From contig NZ_AUCX01000013.1 in the NCBI RefSeq assembly GCF_000429985.1, forward strand, positions 89,013-153,012: a stretch of DNA of 64,000 nt, in the 5' to 3' direction. The notes under the pieces are model-generated. The model ran no database searches, was not told the DNA's origin, and saw only the letters and a program-made list of their open reading frames with translations. The stretch's first letter is position 1, and each line of letters starts with the position of its first letter. Below are positions 27,503 to 37,703 of this stretch, one piece after another. This DNA comes from Maridesulfovibrio bastinii DSM 16055. GTDB taxonomy: Bacteria > Desulfobacterota > Desulfovibrionia > Desulfovibrionales > Desulfovibrionaceae. The position numbers and the translations under genes are program-made.

Positions 27503-28597
27503 TTATTTTACGAAAATTTTTTTAAACTCATTTTTCATTGATATTACATTCCAACCAAATTTTTTGGCCATTTTGAGCCAGTCGGTATTTTCATTATATT
27601 TGTACTCACGTTTCTGGTCATCATGGTAGATCATCATAGCCAGACTTTTATATTTTTTATTTCCAATAGCATAATTAAACATACTGAAGTCGCCATCAGA
27701 GTTTCCGAAAGCGATGATAGGTCTTTTGCCTATTTCTCTATAGATATGAGAGACTTTAAGAAATCCAAAATCATTTACAGCTCTGGCATTTCCACATAGA
27801 AGTTTATCATCTGGCAATAACATCTTTGAATTTTTACCACTCACACTAGGATAAATCTGCATATCTGCACCAATACAATTATTGAAAGGAATATTGAGTT
27901 TTTCACTACAGGTCCGAACAACAGCTCTTCCTGATCCAGAAACTATGTAGATACTAAATTTATTGTTTTGCAGAACAGATATTAATTCCAACATTGGTTG
28001 ATAAAACATTTCTTTCCATGGTTTGGAAAGTTTACCGCTATCTGAGTGTAAGTTATTTTGGAACTCATAAATTAAATTTTCATATTCATTGAGACTTAAT
28101 CCTTGCAAAGTTTCTGTAAGAACATAATTTACGAAGTCCCATATGTTATCAGGATGGTCAGTTGATTTTAAGTAATCAAGCATAACATCTTTCAGTTTCT
28201 GCATGGATTTATTTTTGGCAAATGTTGTTTCTATACGGTTAACAATCAGTGCGCTTTCCATTGATATCGGCTTTTCGCATAGTATTGTTCCATCCATATC
28301 AAAAGTTGCAATGCGATCTTTTTCCGGTACGAAATTTTTGCTTTGAGGATTTGTTACATCTTCAATGAAATTTATAAGAAGCTTCAGATTTTCGGAGCTT
28401 TGGTCCCATGACGGCAACTGATTATAGTAATTACTTTTGATAGCAGATTTTGATGGAGTATAGCTATAAGCGTATGCGTTTGAGCTAATGCTAAATAGAA
28501 AAATAAAAATCAATAATAAGCTAAGTTTGTTGAAGTTTATTATTGATTTAAGAAAAGCCAATGAATAATTAACCCTTGAATTACGTTTAATCTTCAT
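27503..28597 (-). CDS. Exported HAD-family phosphatase
   Basis: Predicted secreted haloacid-dehalogenase-superfamily phosphatase. ATG at 28597 has GGTGGGG about 8 bases upstream and gives a signal peptide ending near NAYAYSYT (about residues 43-50). The longer frame to 28768 adds a non-signal N-terminus and is rejected. HAD motif I is FDMDGTIL with nucleophile D about 103, motif II is IVSGSGRAV and motif IV IAFGNSDGDFSM. The 364 residues include a helical cap between motifs I and II. Substrate unknown; a periplasmic or surface acid phosphatase is plausible. Confidence 0.8.
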   Translation of the reverse strand: MKIKRNSRVNYSLAFLKSIINFNKLSLLLIFIFLFSISSNAYAYSYTPSKSAIKSNYYNQLPSWDQSSENLKLLINFIEDVTNPQSKNFVPEKDRIATFDMDGTILCEKPISMESALIVNRIETTFAKNKSMQKLKDVMLDYLKSTDHPDNIWDFVNYVLTETLQGLSLNEYENLIYEFQNNLHSDSGKLSKPWKEMFYQPMLELISVLQNNKFSIYIVSGSGRAVVRTCSEKLNIPFNNCIGADMQIYPSVSGKNSKMLLPDDKLLCGNARAVNDFGFLKVSHIYREIGKRPIIAFGNSDGDFSMFNYAIGNKKYKSLAMMIYHDDQKREYKYNENTDWLKMAKKFGWNVISMKNEFKKIFVK

Positions 28598-28839
28598 TCC
28601 TATGACCCCACCTGATTTCTTGTTGTTATCCGAGTTTATTATGCATAAAAAATGTGAAGCAATTTGTAATTTGTTTTTGTTATTTTGTGAATAAAAAATT
28701 AAAATTTGGTTAGTGGTCTTTAGATATCCTGTCTCGGCTATAATTTGAGTTGTAAATAATTGAGGCAATGCTTTAAGCTCATAATATTTTATTTTAAGAT
28801 ACTATCTCAAATAAATTGAATTCCACTGTAAATAAAAAA

Positions 28840-28873
28840 GCTCAGGCTAAATAATATAAAAATTAGCCTGAGC
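28840..28873 (-). terminator. Terminator of the PEP-CTERM gene
   Basis: GCTCAGGCTAA at 28840-28850 pairs with TTAGCCTGAGC at 28863-28873; the minus strand continues with CTTTTTTA. Confidence 0.85.
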
Positions 28874-28904
28874 GTATAACTGTAATAGTTATTGTATGTA
28901 TTTT

Positions 28905-29468
28905 TTAGCAGAATCTACGCTTGAAAAAAGCTAATAATCCTAGACCACTTCCAAAGAGCAGGAAGGTAAATGGAATTGGGGTATGCGCATGAAGTTGAAC
29001 TTCAGAGATTGAATGATTTTCATCGCCTGAGATTGCTGAAATTCGGATTTTATCAGTTGTAATATTCAAATCAGGTGATTCTCTCAGATCAAGTCCCATC
29101 AGCCAGTTATTTTCGCTACTTTTAGTTGATCCAACAGTATATGCTGTCTGCCATTTTTTGCTGTCTGAATTCCAGTATTCCACAAGATAACTGTCATCGC
29201 TGTCAGCCTGTACTCCAATTGAGCCTATCTGTTTTGTTCCATCGAGTTTAATCAGAATATAGGGATCAGAGCCTGACCACCATACTGACTGGTGAGACCA
29301 TTGTGTTCCTGTTTTTGCCAGTCCGTCAGTTATATATGACGTTGATCCATGATAGTTACCAATAACGGAGACTGAAGCTCCGTCCATAAGGTTAACCGAT
29401 GATGCTTCTGAAATTGTAGGTAATAGCAATATGACAGATAAAGCAAATGCAATCAAAAATTTGTTCAT
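28905..29468 (-). CDS. PEP-CTERM-type exported protein with discoidin-like domain
   Basis: A secreted protein of 187 residues. ATG at 29468 is chosen because GAGGTGG lies just upstream. An N-terminal signal (LIAFALSVILLLPTISEA) is followed by a beta-rich domain (SVIGNYHG...WSHQSVWWSGSDPYILIKL...IGSIGVQAD) resembling F5/8-type carbohydrate-binding domains. The C-terminus is a sorting tail: PIPFTFLLFGSGLGLLAFFKRRF, read in pieces as a PxP motif, a hydrophobic helix and an arginine cluster, as in PEP-CTERM/exosortase substrates. No exosortase is in the window. Likely surface or exopolysaccharide-associated. Confidence 0.82.
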   Translation of the reverse strand: MNKFLIAFALSVILLLPTISEASSVNLMDGASVSVIGNYHGSTSYITDGLAKTGTQWSHQSVWWSGSDPYILIKLDGTKQIGSIGVQADSDDSYLVEYWNSDSKKWQTAYTVGSTKSSENNWLMGLDLRESPDLNITTDKIRISAISGDENHSISEVQLHAHTPIPFTFLLFGSGLGLLAFFKRRFC

Positions 29469-29661
29469 TTTCCACCTCATTCAAAATATATATAATATTT
29501 TATATTTGATATAAAAAAATAGTCAAGAATATGTTCAAAATTATAAAACAGTTATGTACTGTTTACTATCTCTGTTTCTTTGACTGTTTCCTAGGATATA
29601 TCAGAAAGAGTTTTGGAATATTTTATAACAGCGTAGTTAGATAATAAAAATTTGGCAAAAA

Positions 29662-29693
29662 AATACCCGGCTTTAGGATTAAAGCCGGGTATT
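29662..29693 (-). terminator. Terminator after glpK
   Basis: Perfect 13-base arms AATACCCGGCTTT and AAAGCCGGGTATT; the minus strand continues with seven T. Confidence 0.9.
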
Positions 29694-29712
29694 AATTTTT
29701 TACTAACTAAAA

Positions 29713-31218
<1,506 letters not shown>

Positions 31219-31279
31219 TTATGGTTCATTTGATGATGATATATCACCTGATTAACGGATAACGGTTAATAATTAGATT

Positions 31280-31987
31280 TTAACCGAAGCAAGCCTTGTA
31301 GAGCATTGCACCAACAACACCGCCGCAGATAGGTGCAACAACAGGAATCCATGCGTATCCCCAATCGTTGCTTCCTTTGCCGGGAATGGGCAGGATGGCG
31401 TGAGCTATTCTAGGTCCGAGGTCACGAGCCGGGTTGATAGCGTATCCTGTAGGACCACCGAGTGAAAGACCGATAGCTACAATGTAAAAACCTACAATAA
31501 GAGGGTTCAGGCCTTTGGAAAATTCGTTGGCACCAATTCCCATAAGACCGAAGAGCAGAGCGGCTGTGCCTATAAATTCGCAGAGAAAGTTAGCAAAGAC
31601 ATTAGGAATAGCCGGTCCGGTTGAGAAAATTGCCAGTTTGAGTCCAGCATCTTTAGTCTCTTTCCAGTGGTTGAGGTATGTAAAGTAACATATCATGGCA
31701 CCAAGACAACCACCAACCATCTGTCCTGCAATGTATTCAGGCACTTTTTCCCATGGAAAAGCACCGACAGAGGCCAGACCGATTGTTACAGCCGGGTTTA
31801 TGTGTGCACCTGAAAATTTACCTGTAACATAGACAGCAAAAGCAACGGCGAAACCCCATCCGAAGGTAATTACTATCCATCCACTGTTTTGTCCTTTTGA
31901 TTTTTCCAGAAGAACGTTTGCGCAAACGCCGCAACCGAAAAGTGTCAAAATCAAAGTTCCGACTAATTCACTGATAAAGAACTCCAT
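31280..31987 (-). CDS. glpF: Glycerol uptake facilitator (aquaglyceroporin)
   Basis: Inner-membrane channel of the MIP family, 235 residues with six membrane helices and two half-helices bearing the NPA motifs (AHINPAVTIG about 65-74 and YAINPARDLGPR about 185-196). The aspartate after the second NPAR, typical of glycerol rather than water channels, is present. First gene of the glpF-glpK unit. AGGTTTTATG-type spacing gives the start at 31987. Confidence 0.96.
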   Translation of the reverse strand: MEFFISELVGTLILTLFGCGVCANVLLEKSKGQNSGWIVITFGWGFAVAFAVYVTGKFSGAHINPAVTIGLASVGAFPWEKVPEYIAGQMVGGCLGAMICYFTYLNHWKETKDAGLKLAIFSTGPAIPNVFANFLCEFIGTAALLFGLMGIGANEFSKGLNPLIVGFYIVAIGLSLGGPTGYAINPARDLGPRIAHAILPIPGKGSNDWGYAWIPVVAPICGGVVGAMLYKACFG

Positions 31988-32268
31988 AAAACCTCTCCCA
32001 CATTCCTTAAGACGGTTTATAACAAAGGGCCTCCGCTGGAGGCGTGCACCTTTAACTGACTTTATCTCCTATTAAAAATCATCCATTTCCTAACATTTTA
32101 TTATTTTGAGAAAAGAAAAAAATCAACAATAAAATTTTCAAGTATGAAAGAAAAATGAAAAAAAATGTTTTCGGTTTAGTAAAAATAAAGTTTTTTTAGT
32201 GAAACAATTAAACTGATATCAATTTAAATAGATAAATTTCAACTAATTTATTTTTGGCAAAAAATAAA
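31988..32268. other. Leader/promoter region of glpF-glpK
   Basis: No gene. A short GC hairpin (GCCTCC-GCT-GGAGGC, about 32029-32043) lies in the presumed glpF leader. The rest is AT-rich with long A/T runs and likely holds the promoter. Confidence 0.5.
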
Positions 32269-32303
32269 AAGCGCCACCGATCAGATTCAGATCAGTGGCG
32301 CTT
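32269..32303 (-). terminator. Terminator after glpD
   Basis: AAGCGCCACCGATC at 32269-32282 pairs with GATCAGTGGCGCTT at 32290-32303 with one mismatch; a T-rich tail follows on the minus strand. It separates glpD from glpF. Confidence 0.85.
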
Positions 32304-32430
32304 CTCTAGGTAATAATATTGAAGGTGTCCTGCCAAAAAGGTAAACCTTCATCTAAACTTAGAGTTATATGACAATAAGTATATTTTCTCATGGTTGGAA
32401 AATATTAGCTTATGGTCATAATATAATCAA

Positions 32431-33993
32431 TTAATTTACAATATAATTTTCAGCAAGTTTAGTAAAATCTTCTATCTGGCTTTCTATCCAGTTTTTATCT
32501 TTACCGAGTTCGCGAGCTATGATTTCTGCTGCTTTTGGAGCAACTTCCGCTGTTGCTCTAGCATCCAGAATTAATGCTCTTGTTCTTCGTGCAAGGGCAT
32601 CAGCAACGGTCTGGACACTTTCATTTCTGCAGGCCCAGACAACTTCAAGCCACGAGTATGGAAGGTCTTCATGCATCTGAGTGTCCAGTTCCGGTAGCTC
32701 AGTTGCAAGGGCTTTGATTTCTGCAGCTTCGCTTCCATAGACATGCATGTGGTCGTTGTGGTCATAAGTTTCTGTATAACCATGCAACTTCAGATTCTTG
32801 GTAGGAGTCGGGCGGAAAGTTAATCCTCCCATCTCAATAGCATGGTCAATGCAATCTTCAGCCATGTGTCTGTATGTTGTCCATTTACCACCGGCAATAG
32901 TCAAAAGCTTATTGGGTGAAACTGTAAGAAAATGGTCACGTGAAAGCTTTGAAGTCTTTTCAGCCTCTCCGGCAGCAACAAGAGGCCGGATTCCTACAAA
33001 AACACTCCTGATGTCAGCTTTGGTCGGTGGAGTAGCCAGATATCTTGCTGAATGTTCAATGAGGAAGTCTATTTCTTCATCAAGTGGTTTAGGATGCATA
33101 CTAACTTTTGAAAGCGGGGTATCTGTTGTTCCTACAACAACTTTTCCATGCCAGGGGACAAAGAAGATAACACGGCCGTCATCAGTTTTAGGAACCATGA
33201 TTCCTGTATTTCCACCAAGAAATTCACGGTCAATAACAATATGGATTCCCTGGCTTGGAGCTATAAGCTTTTTATGCTCAAGGTTATCCATGTTCATTAT
33301 GTCGTCAGTAAAAATGCCTGTTGCGTTGATTACAGCTTTTGCTTTCAGCTCGTATGTTTTTCCGCTTATTTTATCTTCTGCATTAACTCCGCAGACATAA
33401 CCAGAAGAATTTTTAATAAGTCCGGTTACTTTAGTATAGTTGACCGGGCATCCGCCAAGATCTGACATGGTCTGGGCAAGAGTAACTGCCAGTCTGGCGT
33501 CATCAAACTGTCCATCGTGATAGGTTACGCCGCCTTTGAGCCCGCAACGCAGTACTTTAGGCACTTCTTTTGAAACTTTTGAGGCTGTAAATATCTGGGA
33601 TTTTCCAAAAGTATATTTTCTGGAAAGCATGTCATACATTTTAAGGCCTATACCGTAATAGGGCAGGCCCCACCATTTATAATCAGGAACAATGAATTTT
33701 TGGTTGTAGCACATGTGTGGAGCGTTCTGGCGAAGCACCCCGCGCTCGTAAAGAGCCTCCATAACCAGAGAGATATTACCCTGAGCAAGATAGCGTACAC
33801 CGCCATGTACCATTTTAGTACTGCGGCTGGATGTTGCTTCTGCAAAGTCTCCTTGTTCGAGGAGCAGAACCGAATATCCTCTGGCCGCTGCGTCGAGACC
33901 TGATCCTAATCCGGTTGCGCCACCTCCAATAATAATGAAATCCCATTCCTTGGAGCTGTCTTCCATCTGCTGGACAAAATTAGAACGTTTCAT
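32431..33993 (-). CDS. glpD: Aerobic-type glycerol-3-phosphate dehydrogenase
   Basis: Membrane-associated FAD enzyme that oxidises glycerol 3-phosphate to dihydroxyacetone phosphate and feeds electrons to quinone. The 520 residues have the FAD motif FIIIGGGATGLGSGLDAAARG (about 20-40, quoted in part), EATSSRSTKMVHGGVRYL (about 52-69) and GGKWTTYRHMAEDC (about 368-381). Substrate and FAD contacts such as TTDTP are intact. Divergent from glpR across a 489-bp repeat-bearing region. A menaquinone partner fits menA in this window. Confidence 0.95.
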   Translation of the reverse strand: MKRSNFVQQMEDSSKEWDFIIIGGGATGLGSGLDAAARGYSVLLLEQGDFAEATSSRSTKMVHGGVRYLAQGNISLVMEALYERGVLRQNAPHMCYNQKFIVPDYKWWGLPYYGIGLKMYDMLSRKYTFGKSQIFTASKVSKEVPKVLRCGLKGGVTYHDGQFDDARLAVTLAQTMSDLGGCPVNYTKVTGLIKNSSGYVCGVNAEDKISGKTYELKAKAVINATGIFTDDIMNMDNLEHKKLIAPSQGIHIVIDREFLGGNTGIMVPKTDDGRVIFFVPWHGKVVVGTTDTPLSKVSMHPKPLDEEIDFLIEHSARYLATPPTKADIRSVFVGIRPLVAAGEAEKTSKLSRDHFLTVSPNKLLTIAGGKWTTYRHMAEDCIDHAIEMGGLTFRPTPTKNLKLHGYTETYDHNDHMHVYGSEAAEIKALATELPELDTQMHEDLPYSWLEVVWACRNESVQTVADALARRTRALILDARATAEVAPKAAEIIARELGKDKNWIESQIEDFTKLAENYIVN

Positions 33994-34137
33994 ACGCCAC
34001 CATTTTTTTCCGGATGTATTCCGGGTATCGGTTAAGCCTGCTTATAATTAAAGCTTGAAGCTTTATCCTTAACTTAAGACTTCTCCGGCATATTTCTGGT
34101 TAAGGTAAGCAGGTTATAATGAATTTATTTTCGTTTC

Positions 34138-34165
34138 TGAACAAAATGTGACATAATGAACAAAA
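34138..34165. repeat. Direct repeat TGAACAAAA x2 in the glpD-glpR region
   Basis: Two identical 9-mers TGAACAAAA start at 34138 and 34157, 19 bases (about two helical turns) apart, same orientation. Candidate binding sites for GlpR or a global regulator. Confidence 0.4.
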
Positions 34166-34215
34166 ATACACAAGCAAATGTTGTCATCGAGCAAAAAAAT
34201 TTTTTAAAAAGCATA

Positions 34216-34264
34216 TATAACGAAAGGTTATAAAAATAATCGTTTTTGCTAACCTTCCGTTATA
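34216..34264. promoter_or_regulatory. Long inverted repeat, candidate GlpR operator
   Basis: TATAACGAAAGGTTA (34216-34230) and TAACCTTCCGTTATA (34250-34264) are inverted copies matching at 14 of 15 positions; equivalent points are 34 bases apart (about three helical turns). It lies between divergent glpD and glpR. Confidence 0.5.
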
Positions 34265-34482
34265 AATACAATTGCCAATATTATTGCATAAAAAATTGTG
34301 CTGGACAACGTGTGTATGATTTTAATTGAAACAAAAAAGTAGTAATGTTCGCTTTATGCGTATATTGAATTTTAATAGTCTTAAAATAAATAAAATTAAT
34401 AATTTTCTATTTAAATAATTATTTTTTTTAGATAATTAGCTATTTTTATATCAAGAGTTATTTACTGATAAGGAGAGTTGAT

Positions 34483-35349
34483 TTGCCTGACTCATCTAAA
34501 GCTATAAAGCGTAAAAGATTGAAATTAAATATAAATTCATTGCCAAAGCGGCAGCGTGAAATTCTGGAAATTGTAAACGAAAATGGATTTTCACCTATAG
34601 AATCCCTTGCTCAGCAATTTGAAGTTACTCCTCAGACCATACGCAGAGATATAAATAAACTCTGTGAATATCAATTATTACAGCGTTTTCACGGTGGAGC
34701 GGGGCGTTCTTCTAGTGTTGAAAATCTTGATTATAATAACCGCAGAAATATTTTATATCAGGAAAAGAAAAGTATTGCCAAAATGGCAGCTCAAAGGATT
34801 CCGGATAGAGCCTCACTTTTTATAAATCTAGGAACTACCACAGAGGAAGTCGCAAAAGTTCTTACCGGACATAAGGGACTGAAGGTTATTACTAATAATT
34901 TAAATGTGGCAATGATATTAAGTAGTAGTAATAGCGACAGTGAAATTATGGTTGCCGGTGGTATGGTTCGCCAGCGTGATAACGGGATAACCGGTGAAGC
35001 TACTGTTGAGTTTATTAAGCAATTTAAGGTTGATTATGGAATAATCGGGGTTTCGGGAATAGATGAGGATGGAACTCTTTTAGATTATGATTACCATGAA
35101 GTTCGAATCGCTCGTGAAATCATCAGAAATTCCAGAAATGTTTTTTTAGTTACCGATCATACTAAATTTAATAGAAATGCTATGGTAAGAATTGCAGATA
35201 TATCAGAAATTGATGCAATTTTTACAGATAAAAAGCCATCATCTTCATTTTGCGATATTATGAAAATTAAGGAAGTTGAACTTTATGTGGCGGAGTCTGG
35301 ACAGGCAAATTCAAGTTCGGACGAAAATCTGACCGATGACGATATTTAA
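34483..35349 (+). CDS. glpR: DeoR-family regulator, probable glycerol repressor GlpR
   Basis: A DNA-binding repressor responding to a phosphorylated sugar or glycerol 3-phosphate. The 288-residue protein has the DeoR helix-turn-helix (EILEIVNENGFSPIESLAQQ, with FEVTPQTIRRDINKL as recognition part, about 23-57), then the effector-binding domain with NLGTTTEEVAKVL (about 105-117), GGMVRQRDNGITG and VTDHTKFNR. It starts at TTG 34483 with AGGAGAG at 34471-34477. A lysine/arginine-rich N-terminal extension and a polar acidic tail (SSSDENLTDDD) are extra. Position next to glpD supports the glycerol role. Confidence 0.88.
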   Translation: MPDSSKAIKRKRLKLNINSLPKRQREILEIVNENGFSPIESLAQQFEVTPQTIRRDINKLCEYQLLQRFHGGAGRSSSVENLDYNNRRNILYQEKKSIAKMAAQRIPDRASLFINLGTTTEEVAKVLTGHKGLKVITNNLNVAMILSSSNSDSEIMVAGGMVRQRDNGITGEATVEFIKQFKVDYGIIGVSGIDEDGTLLDYDYHEVRIAREIIRNSRNVFLVTDHTKFNRNAMVRIADISEIDAIFTDKKPSSSFCDIMKIKEVELYVAESGQANSSSDENLTDDDI

Positions 35350-35476
35350 TTAAGTTCTTTTAAAATTGGTGCAGTTTTACCATTTAAGATTGCTGCTTAT
35401 TTAATTTTTGAGAAATAAAATAAAAAAATAGCTTGCAATCATATAATGATTTAGCTAAACCCTTTTTTCCCAACGC

Positions 35477-35566
35477 GGAGAGGTGTCCGAGTCTGGCTTA
35501 AGGAGCACGCCTGGAAAGCGTGTTTAGTTAACGCTAACGGAGGTTCAAATCCTCTCCTCTCCGCCA
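35477..35566 (+). tRNA. tRNA-Ser (anticodon GGA)
   Basis: A 90-base cloverleaf with CCA encoded. Acceptor arms GGAGAGG / CCTCTCC, anticodon stem CACGC/GCGTG around loop CTGGAAA with anticodon GGA at 35513-35515, a long class II variable arm (TTTAGTTAACGCTAAC region), and T loop TTCAAAT. Reads UCC and UCU. Confidence 0.96.
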
Positions 35567-35577
35567 GAGATATTTCA

Positions 35578-35608
35578 GGGCTTACGATTTAATCGTAAGC
35601 CCTTTTTT
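35578..35608 (+). terminator. Terminator after tRNA-Ser
   Basis: Eleven-base perfect arms GGGCTTACGAT and ATCGTAAGCCC followed by six T. Confidence 0.9.
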
Positions 35609-35836
35609 GTTGGATAACTTTTGGAAAGGTTTGAAATTATATGCTATTAAATATCATTAAAATAACCTGTTAGAATTCTTAGCTATATATATCAGTTCTA
35701 ACTATAGCAGATATGTACTTTAGGGATACTGACGTATTATGAAATTTTATGCTATGAATTATAAACTTCATTGGTATAGTTTTGTGACTCTGGTTGTTGG
35801 ATCATCTAGTGTAAACTTAAAATATGGGAGCTTTTT

Positions 35837-36358
35837 ATGAAGTTGAAAGGGCAACGTGTTTTGATGTTTATTGATAATATTTTTGAAGATATGGAGCTTT
35901 TATATCCATATTATAGATTGCTAGAAGAAGGTGCTGAGGTTGTTGTCGCAGGTCCTGAAGAAGATACTGTTTACATAGGTAAAAATGGCTATCCTTTTCG
36001 TTCGAATGCTGCAATTGCCGCACAAAAAGCATCTGATTTTGATTTCTTAGTTGTAGCAGGAGGTTTTGCTCCTGATAAGTTGCGCAGAGACCCTAAAGTT
36101 TTGGAGCTGACCCGGGATATCCATGATGCAGGTAAAGTTGTTGCGCATATTTGTCATGGTGGATGGATACCCATTTCTGCCGGTATCATGAAAGGATTTA
36201 CCTGTACTTCTACTCCTGGAATCAAAGATGATTTGATTAATGCCGGAGCTACGTGGGTAGATAAAGAAGTTGTTGTTGACAGGAATCAGGTTTCTTCAAG
36301 AAAGCCGGATGACCTTCCGGCATTTTGTCGGGCGATAATTGAATTGGCTGCCAGATAA
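35837..36358 (+). CDS. DJ-1/PfpI-family protein
   Basis: Class I glutamine amidotransferase-like fold, 173 residues. The nucleophilic elbow VVAHICHGGWIPISAG carries Cys106 followed by His107, and the supporting glutamate is near residue 15 (DNIFEDMELLYPYYRL). Close family members are PfpI-type deglycases/chaperones or peptidases; which activity is present cannot be read from sequence. Ribosome binding site GGGAG at 35825-35829. Monocistronic with terminator 36372. Confidence 0.88.
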   Translation: MKLKGQRVLMFIDNIFEDMELLYPYYRLLEEGAEVVVAGPEEDTVYIGKNGYPFRSNAAIAAQKASDFDFLVVAGGFAPDKLRRDPKVLELTRDIHDAGKVVAHICHGGWIPISAGIMKGFTCTSTPGIKDDLINAGATWVDKEVVVDRNQVSSRKPDDLPAFCRAIIELAAR

Positions 36359-36371
36359 TAATTATCTTTTT

Positions 36372-36411
36372 ATTCCCGTCGGATTGTCAGTAAAATTCGG
36401 CGGGAATTTTA
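36372..36411 (+). terminator. Terminator after the PfpI gene
   Basis: ATTCCCGTCGGATT pairs with AATTCGGCGGGAAT with two wobble-type positions, followed by TTTTAT. Confidence 0.7.
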
Positions 36412-36463
36412 TATCCTATATGAATTAATCCAAATACTAATCTTACTATCTAACAATAGAAAT

Positions 36464-37459
36464 CTATGATTCGGTTATGCTGAGATAAACCAATGTCTGG
36501 TTAAGCAGTTGATATGCAATTTCTCCAAAAGTGAATGGCCCGGTAAATGGTTCTGTTTTTTTACCTTCAAGATTTAGATGCATGTAATTTAAAACACAAT
36601 TGCATGAGAATAAAATTTTTTTATTGTTTAGATCAACATTTTGCATCTGCCTGTTGAACTCCTGTGCATAATCACCAACTGGTTTGGCGTGCTTGTAGCG
36701 TACGCCTGTAAACACTGGAGCGTAGAATCTTACGGTTCCACCGGCTTCGAAACTTTGAAAACTGATATTAACAAGTTTTCCGAAATAGTTCGCCACCAGA
36801 GGAAGTTTTGTATCGAGACCGTTTCTTATTATATAGTCACCAAAGCTTTCTCTCAGGCCGTTAACCATTACTTCTTTGCATGAAAAGCCATCATCCATAA
36901 AAGTAAGAATATCGCCGTCACCCTGTTCAAAATTATTAACAGTACCTATTTCAATTGTTTTATTTTCATCAACTTCAACGTGCATAACAATTGCTTCGTC
37001 TTCAAAGGATTCTCCGGTAATCCCATTAAAAATTTTAGGTTTTATCTTACCAAGATCGTTAATATGCACACCGCTAATCCACCCAAGTAATGGATACTTT
37101 CCAAATTTTTTATAACTGGGAGCGTTCAGGGCAAAAGAGCTGTGAGCAGGGCTTGATGAAGGTATTATTATAAAATTGAAGCCATTCGGGTAAGAGTTTC
37201 CATATAGTTTGCGAAGCTTATATTCGTCATAGTTTTTGACCATAATAGACTTTGCTACCGAGGTAATATCTGAAACAAAAATTTTGTCTTTTGAAATAAG
37301 ACCGCCACTTTCTTTTGAAACAAAATATGGAGTAGTTCCACCAATCCAATTGCCTTTTGGCAGTGATTTCAGGTTGTCTTCATCACCGGAAAGCAGCAGG
37401 ATTCTGTCTGAATTAATCAAATTTTCAGTTTCAGATTTTGTTAGTAGATTATTATTCAT
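36464..37459 (-). CDS. Unknown protein, FIST-like C-terminal part
   Basis: A 331-residue soluble protein. Signatures: LLLSGDEDNLKSLPKGNWIG GTTPYF near residues 22-45, then a long alpha/beta core. The end part LFSCNCVLNYMHLNLEGKK (about 284-302) with GPFTFGEIAYQLLNQTLVYL resembles the C-terminal half of FIST sensory domains (cysteine strand, PFxGFFTxGEI). The family name cannot be given with certainty (possibly DUF6976). Monocistronic on the minus strand, between PfpI and Tpx. A ligand-sensing role is only suggested by the fold. Confidence 0.7.
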   Translation of the reverse strand: MNNNLLTKSETENLINSDRILLLSGDEDNLKSLPKGNWIGGTTPYFVSKESGGLISKDKIFVSDITSVAKSIMVKNYDEYKLRKLYGNSYPNGFNFIIIPSSSPAHSSFALNAPSYKKFGKYPLLGWISGVHINDLGKIKPKIFNGITGESFEDEAIVMHVEVDENKTIEIGTVNNFEQGDGDILTFMDDGFSCKEVMVNGLRESFGDYIIRNGLDTKLPLVANYFGKLVNISFQSFEAGGTVRFYAPVFTGVRYKHAKPVGDYAQEFNRQMQNVDLNNKKILFSCNCVLNYMHLNLEGKKTEPFTGPFTFGEIAYQLLNQTLVYLSITES

Positions 37460-37650
37460 AACTCCCCCTTATCATTATAATTTATATCAATTATTCATTT
37501 TGTAAGGTCTTATTCATGATTTACTATACCTCATGTATTGTTATGTGTATAGATTTCTTAATCATAGGCTTGTGATTTTTGTGTGGCCTGAGGTATTTAA
37601 GGGCAGCTTATAAGTTGATGTATTCAGCTTGCTTTTTCCAGCCAATAAAA

Positions 37651-37680
37651 AAGTCCCACCCGATAATTCGGATGGGACTT
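37651..37680 (-). terminator. Terminator after tpx
   Basis: AAGTCCCACCCGA pairs with TTCGGATGGGACTT; minus strand continues with TTTTTTATT. Confidence 0.85.
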
Positions 37681-37703
37681 TATAATTTCAGTTTTGTTTA
37701 AAA

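Noticed and set aside
33148..33465. Plus-strand frames opposite glpD
   Set aside because: Shadow frames of the real minus-strand gene with no ribosome binding sites.
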